DNA from: Sinorhizobium chiapasense
Lineage (GTDB): Bacteria > Pseudomonadota > Alphaproteobacteria > Rhizobiales > Rhizobiaceae
Length of the DNA stretch: 64,000 nt
Assembly (NCBI RefSeq): GCF_036488675.1
Contig: NZ_CP133148.1
Location: 2,232,001 to 2,296,000, forward strand
Direction of reading: 5' to 3'
Shown here in pieces: positions 16,486-24,834 of this stretch. The notes under the pieces were generated by a model. The model was not told the DNA's origin and ran no database searches. It saw only the letters and a list, made by a program, of their open reading frames with translations. The first letter of the stretch is position 1. Every line of letters begins with the position of its first letter. The position numbers and the translations under genes were made by a program.

Positions 16486-17694
16486 ATGAGCGAACGAATA
16501 CTGATCATCGGCGCCGGCTTTGCCGGAATGTGGTCGGCACTCGGTGCAATGCGACTGCTTGACCAGCAAGGAAAGGCGGACGGCTCCGTCGAGGTTGCGG
16601 TGATCGCGCCACAGCCCGAACTGCACATCCGCCCACGCCTGTACGAAAAGCATGCGTACAAAATGAAGGCTCCCCTGTCGGAAGTATTTGCCAACGCAGG
16701 CGTGCGTTTCATCAAGGGCTACGCGACGGCTATCTCGACGGCCCAGAACTCCGTGACCTATTCGGGCGACGAGGGCCGCGAGAACACGATGGGCTATACC
16801 AAGCTTGTGCTCGCGACCGGCAGCGTGTTGTTCCGTCCCGACATTCCCGGACTGGACCACGCCTTCAATGTCGACCAGGTTGCCGACGCCGCGGAACTCG
16901 AGGAACATATCCTCCAACTGGGACGCCTTCCGGAAAGCCGTTCACGCAACACGGTTATCGTCGCCGGCGGCGGCTTCACCGGGATCGAGACGGCCGCAGA
17001 GATGCCGCATCGTCTTCGCGCCGCGCTTGGAGAGCATGCCGACATCCGCGTCATCGTCGTCGAGCGTAACGATGCGATTGGACCAGACCTCGGACCGGGC
17101 CCTCGCCCGGTCATCGAGCAGGCGTTTTCGGAACTGGGCGTGGAGACGCGTCTCGGCGCAGCGATTACCGCCATCGACCGCGACGGCGTGACACTGGCGT
17201 CCGGCGAACGGATCGAAGCGGCAACCGTTATCTGGACGGCGGGCGCCCGCGCCAATCCGATCACCAAGCAGATCGACGCGGAGAAAGACGCTTTTGGGCG
17301 TCTCCATGTCGACAGGAACCTCAAGGTGGTCGGCCACTCGAACGTCTACGCGACCGGTGACGTCGCCTATGCTGCGACGGACGACGTCGGCAACCGGACG
17401 ATGATGAGTTGCCAGCACGCGCAGAACCTCGGCCGCTCCGCGGGGCACAACGTCGCTGCGGATCTGCTCGGGGTGGCGCCGATCCCCTACAGCCAGGAGA
17501 AGTACGTCACCTGTCTCGACCTTGGCCCATGGGGCGCGGTCTATACCGAAGGGTGGGACCGCCAGGTGAAGCTTTCCGGCGCCGAAGCCAAGCGGCTCAA
17601 GACGAGGATCAACACCGAGTGGATCTATCCGCCGAGTGCCGATCGTGCAGCGGCGCTCGCGGCTGCAGACCCCCAGCGCATCGTCGTTGCCTGA
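16486..17694 (+). CDS. NDH-2-like NAD(P)/FAD-dependent oxidoreductase
   Basis: 402 residues from the ATG at 16486, preceded by AAGAGGAAGAG. It has an N-terminal FAD Rossmann motif (ILIIGAGFAGMWSALGAMRL), a second NADH motif (TVIVAGGGFTGIETAAEMPH), an ATG-type motif (LVLATGSVLFRPDIPGLD) and a late FAD contact (NVYATGDVAYAATDD). The order matches type-II NADH dehydrogenases, which pass electrons from NADH to quinone at the membrane face. No C-terminal membrane helix is obvious, so a soluble pyridine-nucleotide reductase is an alternative. The Rrf2 regulator is divergent upstream, and a strong terminator follows at 17754. Confidence 0.85.
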   Translation: MSERILIIGAGFAGMWSALGAMRLLDQQGKADGSVEVAVIAPQPELHIRPRLYEKHAYKMKAPLSEVFANAGVRFIKGYATAISTAQNSVTYSGDEGRENTMGYTKLVLATGSVLFRPDIPGLDHAFNVDQVADAAELEEHILQLGRLPESRSRNTVIVAGGGFTGIETAAEMPHRLRAALGEHADIRVIVVERNDAIGPDLGPGPRPVIEQAFSELGVETRLGAAITAIDRDGVTLASGERIEAATVIWTAGARANPITKQIDAEKDAFGRLHVDRNLKVVGHSNVYATGDVAYAATDDVGNRTMMSCQHAQNLGRSAGHNVAADLLGVAPIPYSQEKYVTCLDLGPWGAVYTEGWDRQVKLSGAEAKRLKTRINTEWIYPPSADRAAALAAADPQRIVVA

Positions 17695-17753
17695 TCGTGG
17701 ATCAGGCGTGAGAGGCAGCCGACGTACCTATCCCTCTGCAACGGCTGCGACAG

Positions 17754-17790
17754 GCGAGCCCGCCCCTCGGGGGCGGGCTCGCTTCCTTTT
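17754..17790 (+). terminator. Intrinsic terminator after the NDH-2-like gene
   Basis: GCGAGCCCGCCCC, loop TCG, GGGGCGGGCTCGC (13 bp perfect stem), followed by TTCCTTTT. It ends the flavoprotein transcript before the LysR gene. Confidence 0.85.
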
Positions 17791-17897
17791 CCGAGGCCCT
17801 TCCGGATGCCCTTGCATTCGAACAGGGCCGGAGTGACAAACAGTGTCTGCCTTTGCCAATGTGTTGGCATTCAGTCCAAGCCGGCGAGACGCGATCC

Positions 17898-18773
17898 ATG
17901 GACATCAATCAGGTCAGGTACTTCCTCAATCTGGCTGAAACATTGAACTTCACCGAAGCCGCGCGTCGAAGCGGCGTCTCGCAGCCGAGCCTTACGCGCG
18001 CTATCCAGCGTCTCGAGGAAGAACTGGGCAGTCCGCTGATCTATCGTGATGGCAAGGACAGTCGCCTCACCGCGCTCGGCCGCGACGTCCAGGCCGAGTT
18101 CATGCGGATCGAACTCGCGCTCAGGAACGTGCGCGAGCAGTCCGAGAGTACCGTACTTGGCCGGCGCCGCATTCTCGATATCGCCGTTGCGCCGACCATC
18201 GGCCCTGCCCCGTTTGCCGCATTCTTCGATGACGCGCTCCAACAGCTTCCGTCCGTGAAGATCAACATGCATCAGCTGTTGACCGGCGAAGGTGCGAACG
18301 AGGTGCTTTCGGGCAAGTATCATGCCTGCATCCTGCCGCGGGCGCCCCGCCCCAATCCCAAGCTCAACGTCGTGCCGCTGTTTCGCGAGCGATTTCTCCT
18401 CGCCTGCGCGGAGAACCATCCGCTGGCAGCCGAAAACGTCGTCAGCACCGAGGCGCTCGCCGCCTACCCCTATGTCGACCGCCTCGCCTGCGAGTTCCAC
18501 ACCGAGATCACCGAGCACCTGATGGACCATGATGCCGTCATGCAGCCGCGCTTCAGCACCGAGCGCGAGGACTGGGTTCAGCAGATGGTGGCCGAGGGCC
18601 GCGCGATCTGCATCATGCCCGAGCGCTCCGTCGTCGTTGGGGGCATAGCGACCCGCGCAGTCGAAGGGATATCGCTGGAGCGCGAACTGGTGTTCGTAAC
18701 GGTCTCCGGCTCCGGCACGCCGCGCGAGATCCGCAAGATCGCCGAGTTGGCGGCCCGGCACGACTGGGCGTGA
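17898..18773 (+). CDS. LysR-family transcriptional regulator
   Basis: 291 residues from the ATG at 17898. The N-terminal HTH is canonical: DINQVRYFLNLAETLNFTEA, then ARRSGVSQPSLTRAIQRLEE. The effector domain follows, with MPERSVVVGG near the end. The target is not clear. The next genes downstream are msrB and msrA on the same strand, 107 bases away, and the upstream flavoprotein is isolated by a terminator. LysR regulators often act on a divergent neighbour, but here none exists, so a distal target is possible. Confidence 0.9.
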   Translation: MDINQVRYFLNLAETLNFTEAARRSGVSQPSLTRAIQRLEEELGSPLIYRDGKDSRLTALGRDVQAEFMRIELALRNVREQSESTVLGRRRILDIAVAPTIGPAPFAAFFDDALQQLPSVKINMHQLLTGEGANEVLSGKYHACILPRAPRPNPKLNVVPLFRERFLLACAENHPLAAENVVSTEALAAYPYVDRLACEFHTEITEHLMDHDAVMQPRFSTEREDWVQQMVAEGRAICIMPERSVVVGGIATRAVEGISLERELVFVTVSGSGTPREIRKIAELAARHDWA

Positions 18774-18880
18774 GCGGGTCGCCTTTTCACGCGGCTATTG
18801 AATCTATGCACATCCGATATTGGGAATTTTCGTGATCCCTCGCCATATTCAGGCAACAAATCCAGCAACGGAGACAGGCC

Positions 18881-19324
18881 ATGACCTATAAGAAGACCGA
18901 CGAAGCGGTCAGCAAACTGACCCCCGAGCAGTTTCGGGTGACCCAGCAGAACGGCACCGAGCGCCCCTTCACGGGCGAGTATAATGACAACAAGAGGCCG
19001 GGAATCTATGTCGACATCGTTTCCGGCGAACCGCTGTTCGCCTCGGCCGACAAGTTCGATTCCGGCTGTGGCTGGCCGAGCTTCACCAAGCCGATCGTAC
19101 CGGCGAATATCAACGAACTGCGGGACCGCTCCCATGGTATGATCCGCACCGAGGTGCGCTCGATACATGGCGACAGTCACCTCGGCCATGTGTTTCCCGA
19201 CGGCCCCGAAGATCGCGGCGGCCTGCGTTACTGCATCAATTCCGCCTCACTGCGCTTCATTCCGCGCGAGGAGATGGAGGCGGAGGGCTACGGCGAGTTC
19301 ATCAACCAGGTAGAGGATATCTGA
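18881..19324 (+). CDS. msrB: Peptide-methionine (R)-S-oxide reductase
   Basis: 147 residues from the ATG at 18881, with GGAGACAGG upstream. Family motifs are complete: [12 protein letters not shown] (Cys63), [10 protein letters not shown], and the catalytic Cys118 in [15 protein letters not shown]. The two CxxC zinc pairs are absent, which marks the zinc-free MsrB form. It reduces the R epimer of methionine sulfoxide using thioredoxin, presumably fed by TrxB at 14356. Its stop is followed directly by the msrA ATG, so the two are translationally coupled. Confidence 0.95.
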   Translation: MTYKKTDEAVSKLTPEQFRVTQQNGTERPFTGEYNDNKRPGIYVDIVSGEPLFASADKFDSGCGWPSFTKPIVPANINELRDRSHGMIRTEVRSIHGDSHLGHVFPDGPEDRGGLRYCINSASLRFIPREEMEAEGYGEFINQVEDI

Positions 19325-19831
19325 ATGACCAAGAGAGCTGTTTTGGCCGGTGGCTGCTTCTGGGGGATGCAGGACTTGATCCGCAAGCTCCCCGGCGTCA
19401 TCGATACCCGCGTGGGCTACACCGGCGGCGACGTGCCGAATGCGACCTACCGCAATCACGGTACCCACGCCGAAGGCATCGAGATCGTCTTCGACCCCGA
19501 GAAGATCAGCTACCGGCGGATTCTGGAGTTCTTCTTCCAGATCCACGATCCGACCACGAAAAACCGGCAGGGCAACGACATCGGCATGTCCTACCGCTCG
19601 GCGATCTATTACACCGACGACGAACAGAAGCGCATAGCCGAGGACACCATTGCCGACGTCGAGGCTTCCGGCATCTGGCCGGGCAAGGTCGTGACCGAAG
19701 TCGAGCCGGTCGGAGACTTCTGGGAGGCCGAGCCGGAGCACCAGGATTACCTGGAGCACTACCCCAACGGCTACACCTGCCACTTCCCCCGCCCCAACTG
19801 GGTGCTGCCCCGGCGGTCGGCGGCCGAATAA
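19325..19831 (+). CDS. msrA: Peptide-methionine (S)-S-oxide reductase
   Basis: 168 residues from the ATG at 19325, immediately after the msrB TGA. The catalytic Cys11 lies in [20 protein letters not shown]. Further hallmarks are [31 protein letters not shown] and [20 protein letters not shown]. The length is typical of single-domain MsrA. It repairs the S epimer and so complements MsrB. No signal peptide is present, so both enzymes act in the cytoplasm. Confidence 0.95.
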   Translation: MTKRAVLAGGCFWGMQDLIRKLPGVIDTRVGYTGGDVPNATYRNHGTHAEGIEIVFDPEKISYRRILEFFFQIHDPTTKNRQGNDIGMSYRSAIYYTDDEQKRIAEDTIADVEASGIWPGKVVTEVEPVGDFWEAEPEHQDYLEHYPNGYTCHFPRPNWVLPRRSAAE

Positions 19832-19968
19832 CCGGCCGCACGTCTCTGGCTGCGGAGACCATCCGTCAACTCCGAGGGGCCCGGCGGCTATGCCGAGCCC
19901 TTTGGACGAGGCATGCGCTTGTTTTCTCCGGCTCGTCAAGTCAGCTGAGTTTGTCGCGCACCGCCACC

Positions 19969-20013
19969 CCACCCACCTCATTCCTGTGCCTGTCACAGGA
20001 ATGAGGTGGGTGG
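19969..20013. repeat. 45-bp perfect palindrome of the CATTCCTGTG family
   Basis: CCACCCACCTCATTCCTGTG at 19969-19988, loop CCTGT, and the exact reverse complement at 19994-20013. The core CATTCCTGTG/CACAGGAATG recurs at about nine other places in the window. Confidence 0.9.
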
Positions 20014-20157
20014 AGAAGCGCCTTGCCGCACAGCAACCGACGAGCCAGCAGCAGGCTGCGTTCGTGTACGCTGGCGTCTGAAAAGACCCGCAAAGGTGTA
20101 GGTACTCGGTCGCCGTTGCAGATGTAGAATGATCATTTTAGAGCGAAGGAGCGCACC

Positions 20158-21387
20158 ATGGCTTTCAACACGCAAAGGCTCCAATTTCCCGGTCATTCCG
20201 GCGCCACGCTTGCCGCCCGCCTCGATCTGCCCAACGGGCCATTGCGCGCCTATGCGCTTTTTGCCCATTGCTTCACCTGTTCCAAGGATTTGGCGGCAGC
20301 GCGCCGCGTTGCGGCCGAGCTTGCGCGCGAAGGCGTCGCCGTCCTGCGCTTCGATTTTACGGGGCTCGGATCGAGCCAAGGCGAATTCGCCTCGACGAAT
20401 TTCTCCTCGAACGTCGCCGACCTGCTTTCGGCCGCCGACCATCTCCGTCAACACTACGAGGCGCCGTCATTGCTGATCGGCCACTCGCTGGGCGGCGCAG
20501 CGGTGCTCGCCGTCGCCGGCAGCATTCCCGAAGTGCGCGCCGTCGCCACGATCGGTGCGCCGGCCGATGTCGGCCACGTGTTGAAGAATTTCGGAGCGAG
20601 CCTCGAGGAAATCGAGACAAGCGGCGCGGCGGAAGTCGATCTTGCCGGGCGCAAGTTCCTTATTCGAAAGCAATTTGTCGAGGACGCGCGCACGCAGCGC
20701 ATCAAGGACGCTGTTGCCGCATTGAAAAAGCCGCTCCTCGTCCTCCACGCGCCGCTGGACCAGACGGTCGGAATCGAGAACGCCACCGAAATCTTCCTCG
20801 CGGCCAAACATCCCAAAAGCTTCGTTTCGCTGGACAAGGCCGACCACCTGCTCAACGACCCTGAAGACGCAGCCTTCGCCGGCCGGATCATTTCGGGTTG
20901 GCTGACGCGCTATCTCGCCGCCGACACGCCACAGGGCACGGGGCCGATCGAACATGTCCGCGTGACGGAGACGGGCGAAGGCAAGTTTCAGAACGCGGTT
21001 CAGGCCGGCGGCCATCGGCTTTTCGCCGACGAACCCGAAAACGTGGGCGGGCTCGATTCCGGACCTTCACCTTATGATTTCCTGTCGATCGCGCTTGGCG
21101 CCTGCACCTCGATGACGCTGCGCCTCTATGCCGGTCACAAGGGGCTTGCGATCGGCCGCATCGGCGTCGACGTCTCGCATGCCAAGATCCATGCCAGGGA
21201 CTGCGAGGAGTGCACCGAATCGGAACGCAGCGGCGGCGCCAGGATCGACCATTTCGAGCGCGTCATTTCCATCGACGGCGAGGGCTCGGAGGAGCTTCGC
21301 GACAAGATCGTCGAAATTGCCGGCAAGTGCCCGGTGCATCGCACGCTCGAAGCTGTGGCGAAGATAAAGACCGTCGTGAAATCATAA
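20158..21387 (+). CDS. Alpha/beta-hydrolase-OsmC bifunctional fusion
   Basis: 409 residues from the ATG at 20158. Residues 1-255 are an alpha/beta hydrolase with nucleophile Ser110 in LLIGHSLGGAAVLA, likely acid Asp201 (HAPLDQTVGI) and His230 (DKADHLLNDPED). Residues ~265-409 are an OsmC domain with the peroxidatic Cys316 (ALGACTSMTLRLYAG) and the resolving Cys391 (AGKCPVHRTLEAV). OsmC proteins reduce organic hydroperoxides at these two cysteines. The fusion is a known architecture in proteobacteria; a lipid-peroxide or ester-linked substrate is an inference. It is monocistronic, with a 45-bp palindrome 145 bases upstream. Confidence 0.9.
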   Translation: MAFNTQRLQFPGHSGATLAARLDLPNGPLRAYALFAHCFTCSKDLAAARRVAAELAREGVAVLRFDFTGLGSSQGEFASTNFSSNVADLLSAADHLRQHYEAPSLLIGHSLGGAAVLAVAGSIPEVRAVATIGAPADVGHVLKNFGASLEEIETSGAAEVDLAGRKFLIRKQFVEDARTQRIKDAVAALKKPLLVLHAPLDQTVGIENATEIFLAAKHPKSFVSLDKADHLLNDPEDAAFAGRIISGWLTRYLAADTPQGTGPIEHVRVTETGEGKFQNAVQAGGHRLFADEPENVGGLDSGPSPYDFLSIALGACTSMTLRLYAGHKGLAIGRIGVDVSHAKIHARDCEECTESERSGGARIDHFERVISIDGEGSEELRDKIVEIAGKCPVHRTLEAVAKIKTVVKS

Positions 21388-21422
21388 ACCGCGTCGGCAC
21401 GATTGAAGGGTGCAGCGTCGGC

Positions 21423-21812
21423 TCAGCGGGCTGCCGTCCCGCCGATCGCCATCCAGACGATGAGAGCCGCGAGCAGCACCCATATCGCGACGATCGCGAT
21501 CAGCCCGCCCCAACTGACGGGGCGCTCGGTGCGCTTCGCTGCCTCGATGCGCAAATGCGCCAGAACATCATCCGGGATCAGCCTGATGACGGCAATGATG
21601 CCGAGCGGGACAATGACGAGGTCATCGAGATATCCGAGGACGGGAATGAAGTCGGGGATCAGGTCGACCGGCGACAGGGCATAGGCCGCGACCGCGCCGG
21701 CAGCGAGCTTCGCATACCACGGAACGCGCCGGTCATGCGCCGCCAGCCACAGGACGAAGACGTCCCGCTTGATGCCTTTTGCCCATTGCCTCGCCCGGTC
21801 AACCCACTTCAT
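21423..21812 (-). CDS. DUF1232 (YkvA-like) small membrane protein
   Basis: 129 residues from the ATG at 21812. The family core is explicit: YAKLAAGAVAAYALSPVDLI, then PDFIPVLGYLDDLVIVPLGI. This is followed by one more long helix (GGLIAIVAIWVLLAALIVWM). YkvA proteins are small inner-membrane proteins of unknown biochemical role. It is convergent with the hydrolase-OsmC gene, 35 bases apart; a RIME repeat overlaps its promoter region. Confidence 0.9.
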   Translation of the reverse strand: MKWVDRARQWAKGIKRDVFVLWLAAHDRRVPWYAKLAAGAVAAYALSPVDLIPDFIPVLGYLDDLVIVPLGIIAVIRLIPDDVLAHLRIEAAKRTERPVSWGGLIAIVAIWVLLAALIVWMAIGGTAAR

Positions 21813-21821
21813 GTTCGCTCC

Positions 21822-21905
21822 CGCATGTTTCCTTAAATCCTAGCCGATTTGAGGTGAAAAACATGCAGCAAATCAAAGTGCTGCAGCGTCAATGCGCGTC
21901 TGATC
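21822..21905. repeat. RIME-type mosaic repeat
   Basis: GCATGTTTCCTTAAATCCTA / GATTTGAGGTGAAAAACATGC palindrome, then AAAGTGCTGCAGCGTCAATGC. The second palindrome is shortened. Confidence 0.75.
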
Positions 21906-21957
21906 ACAGTACGCGACGGCAGCGTAATGCGCCTCGTCGGTTGGGGCATTGTTCTCT

Positions 21958-22137
21958 TCCCTCATTCCTGTGCTTGTCACAGGAATCCAGTGCGCCCAAG
22001 TCCTTGGGCGCGGGAGAATCGTGCGCGCAACTGAAGTGGAACCACAACTCTCTCTCGGTCTGGGTTGCTGCCAAACAGAGTCATTCACGGCGCGGACGCG
22101 CCGTGGCTAGATTCCTGTGACAAGCACAGGAATGAGG
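21958..22137. repeat. Paired CATTCCTGTG palindromes bounding ~180 bp
   Basis: CTCATTCCTGTGCTTGTCAC (21961) and ATTCCTGTGACAAGCACAGG (22112) are inverted end copies. Between them lies an internal palindrome, TTCACGGCGCGGACGCGCCGTG. Similar pairs lie at 37935-38112 and 46958-47147, so this is a discrete intergenic element rather than chance repetition. Confidence 0.75.
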
Positions 22138-22199
22138 AGCGTGGGCAGGGCGCCCCCCCCCGACGCCGCACTAGCGTTTTTCGCACAGCGCCATCGGCT

Positions 22200-24254
22200 T
22201 CAGACGATGCCGAATAGCACGTCGTCGGCCGTGAGGGCCGCAAGGGAAACGTCTTCGATCAGGAGCCCGTGGATGTCGGAGCCATTGAAGGCGACGTAAA
22301 CGCCGGAGGCCGTGTCGGTCGAGGCAGCGAGAAAATCGGCGTAGTTGCGGATGCCGCTATTTTCCTGGGCGGTGTCAGAGAACGCGATCACGTCGCCGCT
22401 TCGGGTTTCGAAGTCGTGGATGCCGTCGATGCCCAGTTGATCCGGGCTTTCGGTCGACCAGAGAAACGTGTCCGCGCCGCTGCCGCCGACCAATCTGTCG
22501 GCCCCGTTTCCGCCGCTCAACAAATCATCCTGGGTGCCGCCATCGAGGAAATCCTCGCCGTCGCCGCCGAACAGCCGATCGTTGTCCGAATAGCCCCGCA
22601 GCTCGTCGTTCCCGCTTCGACCTTCGAGAAGATCGTTGCCGCCGAGCGCATGGAAGGCGTCGTCGCCGTCTCCACCCCGCAACACATCGTTCCTGATCCC
22701 GGTCGAGACGCTGAAGTCCTCTACATTGGCAAAAGTCAATCCGGTCTGAGTGGCCCCGCGCATCGCGTCGAAATCGATCGCTTCCGGAGAAGCGCCCAGG
22801 TTCAATTGGAGCAAGTCGCGTCCTTCGCCGCCATCGACCTCTCCCTTGAAATAAGCGATGAACGAGTCATTGCCGCCGCCCCCGAGCATGACCGATCCAT
22901 CGCCCAGACTGCCGGCACCGGGCGTGGCGGCCCGGATCCAATCGTCGCCGGCGCCACCATCGAGGATGTCGCTGCCGCCGTCATTGGCGAGCGAGTCGTT
23001 GCCGGCGCCGCCAAAGGCCACATCGTTGCCGACTCCGGTCGATATCGTGTCGTTTCCTTCGCCGCCGTCGATGCGATCGTTGCCGGCTTCACCATAGAGC
23101 AAGTCACGGCCGGTACTGCCTTCGACGCGGTCGTCGCCGGCACCGGCATATACCACCAGATAGTCGAGATTGCCGCCGATCACTGTGTCGTTGCCGCTGC
23201 CGAGCGCTATGCTCACCTGCTCGATGCTGCGGAACACCGTGCCTGTCGATGCGCGGCCAGCGGCGAAATCGATCGTGGCGTCGCTCGAACGCACTCTTTC
23301 CTCGATATGCAACCAGTCTACGCCAAGCCCGCCGTCGACCTCGGCGGAATAGAGCGTCGTCGTGATGCTGTCGTTGCCGGCACCGCCGAAAAGGCGGTTG
23401 GCGCCGCGCCCGTCGACGATCGCATCGTCGCCCGCCCCTGCATCGACGAAGTCGTTTCCGGCTTGCGTCTGGATGATGTCTCTAAGGACGCTCCCCTGGA
23501 TACGATCGTTTCCGCTTCCCGTCGTCAGTTCGATGCGCTCGATGTCGCTGTGCTGCACGAAAATGTGCCGCTCGTCGGGCGTCTGGTGTCCGAGGATGCC
23601 GTGACCGTTCTCTCCGTTGAACACCACCTCGTCCGAAGTCGCCGACAGATCGATCGCCAGCGTATCGTCGCCGCTGCCACCGAAGACGGTGCTGCCCGTT
23701 TTGACGAGGACGAAACGGTCGTTTCCCTCGCCGCCCTCGAGGCGATCATGGCCGCCCCTATTGGTGATGATGTCGTGCCCTGCTCCCGCTTCGACGACAT
23801 CGTCGCCGGCTCCGGTGTGGATCCTGTCGCCGCCCGCCGTTCCCTTGATGCGGTCGTTGCCGCTCCCCGCCGTCAGCCTCAGCCACTCTGTATCGTGGAA
23901 GAAGATGTGCCGTTCGCTCGCGCTGCGGTATCCGATGATGCCGTGACCGCTCTGCCCGTTGAACTCCAGCCGATCGGACGTCATGGAGAGATCGATGATC
24001 AGCCCGTCATAGCCGACGCCGCCGGTCACGGCGCCACCCGTGCCGACAAGAAAAATCTGGTCGTCGCCGGCTCCGCCATCGAGGCGGTCGTAGCCCGCAG
24101 AGCTCGTAAGGACATCCCACCCGTCACCACCGTCGACAAAGTCGTCGCCGTCGCCTGCGTCGATGTCGTCCCAACCGGGAAGACCCCAGATGTAGTCGGT
24201 TTCGTCGGTGCCATGCAACACGTCATTGGAATACGAGCCTGCGATCTTGGCCAT
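22200..24254 (-). CDS. Large RTX (hemolysin-type calcium-binding) repeat protein
   Basis: 684 residues from the ATG at 24254, with GGAGG 6 bases upstream. Almost the whole protein consists of nonapeptide-type Gly-Asp repeats (GGAGDDQIFL, GGEGNDRFVLV, GNDTISTGVGNDVAFGG, GGAGNDSLANDGG). They bind calcium and fold as parallel beta-rolls after export. The last ~60 residues (DFLAASTDTASGVYVAFNGS then SLAALTADDVLFGIV) have the look of an uncleaved C-terminal type-I secretion signal. No enzymatic domain was seen. No type-I ABC/membrane-fusion pair is encoded nearby, so it must use an exporter elsewhere. Long gaps between repeat blocks carry recurring TSDEVVFNGENGHGILGH-like segments. Confidence 0.9.
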   Translation of the reverse strand: MAKIAGSYSNDVLHGTDETDYIWGLPGWDDIDAGDGDDFVDGGDGWDVLTSSAGYDRLDGGAGDDQIFLVGTGGAVTGGVGYDGLIIDLSMTSDRLEFNGQSGHGIIGYRSASERHIFFHDTEWLRLTAGSGNDRIKGTAGGDRIHTGAGDDVVEAGAGHDIITNRGGHDRLEGGEGNDRFVLVKTGSTVFGGSGDDTLAIDLSATSDEVVFNGENGHGILGHQTPDERHIFVQHSDIERIELTTGSGNDRIQGSVLRDIIQTQAGNDFVDAGAGDDAIVDGRGANRLFGGAGNDSITTTLYSAEVDGGLGVDWLHIEERVRSSDATIDFAAGRASTGTVFRSIEQVSIALGSGNDTVIGGNLDYLVVYAGAGDDRVEGSTGRDLLYGEAGNDRIDGGEGNDTISTGVGNDVAFGGAGNDSLANDGGSDILDGGAGDDWIRAATPGAGSLGDGSVMLGGGGNDSFIAYFKGEVDGGEGRDLLQLNLGASPEAIDFDAMRGATQTGLTFANVEDFSVSTGIRNDVLRGGDGDDAFHALGGNDLLEGRSGNDELRGYSDNDRLFGGDGEDFLDGGTQDDLLSGGNGADRLVGGSGADTFLWSTESPDQLGIDGIHDFETRSGDVIAFSDTAQENSGIRNYADFLAASTDTASGVYVAFNGSDIHGLLIEDVSLAALTADDVLFGIV

Positions 24255-24834
24255 GTCGTCGTCCTCCGAACCCTGCTCGCACTGCAAATATAATTCGCGA
24301 ATTCAAATATAAAACGAGAGATACGCAAATGTATACTCATGAACGTTACCAAGCAACTTGAAATTATTCCGCTATTATCGGCAATTTATTTCGAAATTTA
24401 TATTAGAATCGTTCGATGTGAATGCATGAGAGACATTATGAGACGCGCAAGGTTCGACGAAGAACTTTGAATTGCGGCATGATTTCCCCTCATTCGGCTC
24501 CGATACAGGCAGTCATCCGGTCGCTTTTGCCCGCTCGCAGTGGGGCGAGATGGCGCTTGGCTTCTTTCAGTCCGGTGTCATGATACGCCTCGGAAGCGGC
24601 AGTGATGTACCGAATGCAGGCACCGGTGCCCGCCCTGAAATCGAGCAAGGTCCGCCTGTCCGCGGCGACAGCATTGCCGCGACAATGCGCGTGGCTCATT
24701 CACGCCGCGCATGCTCGAAGCGCATGGGATAATGGGGGCCGAGCGGGGCACATTCTCCTTTCGGATCGGCCGGGCGATCGAAATGCGGCGGCCGCCGGGA
24801 CCTATGCTGCTTTGAACCTTCGAGGGCGACCAAC
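24255..24834. other. Intergenic region between the divergent RTX and ABC genes
   Basis: 580 bases. The stretch 24290-24440 is markedly AT-rich (AAATATAAAACGAGAG, AATTTATATTAGAATCG) and probably holds the RTX promoter. A decayed RIME fragment lies at 24440-24495 (GACGCGCAAGG, CTTTGAATTGCGGCATGATT). No convincing gene was found. Confidence 0.6.

Noticed and set aside
22269..24293. Long plus-strand frame of 674 codons opposite the RTX gene
   Set aside because: It is the antisense shadow of a biased repeat gene. The minus strand has clear RTX repeats and a GGAGG start site.
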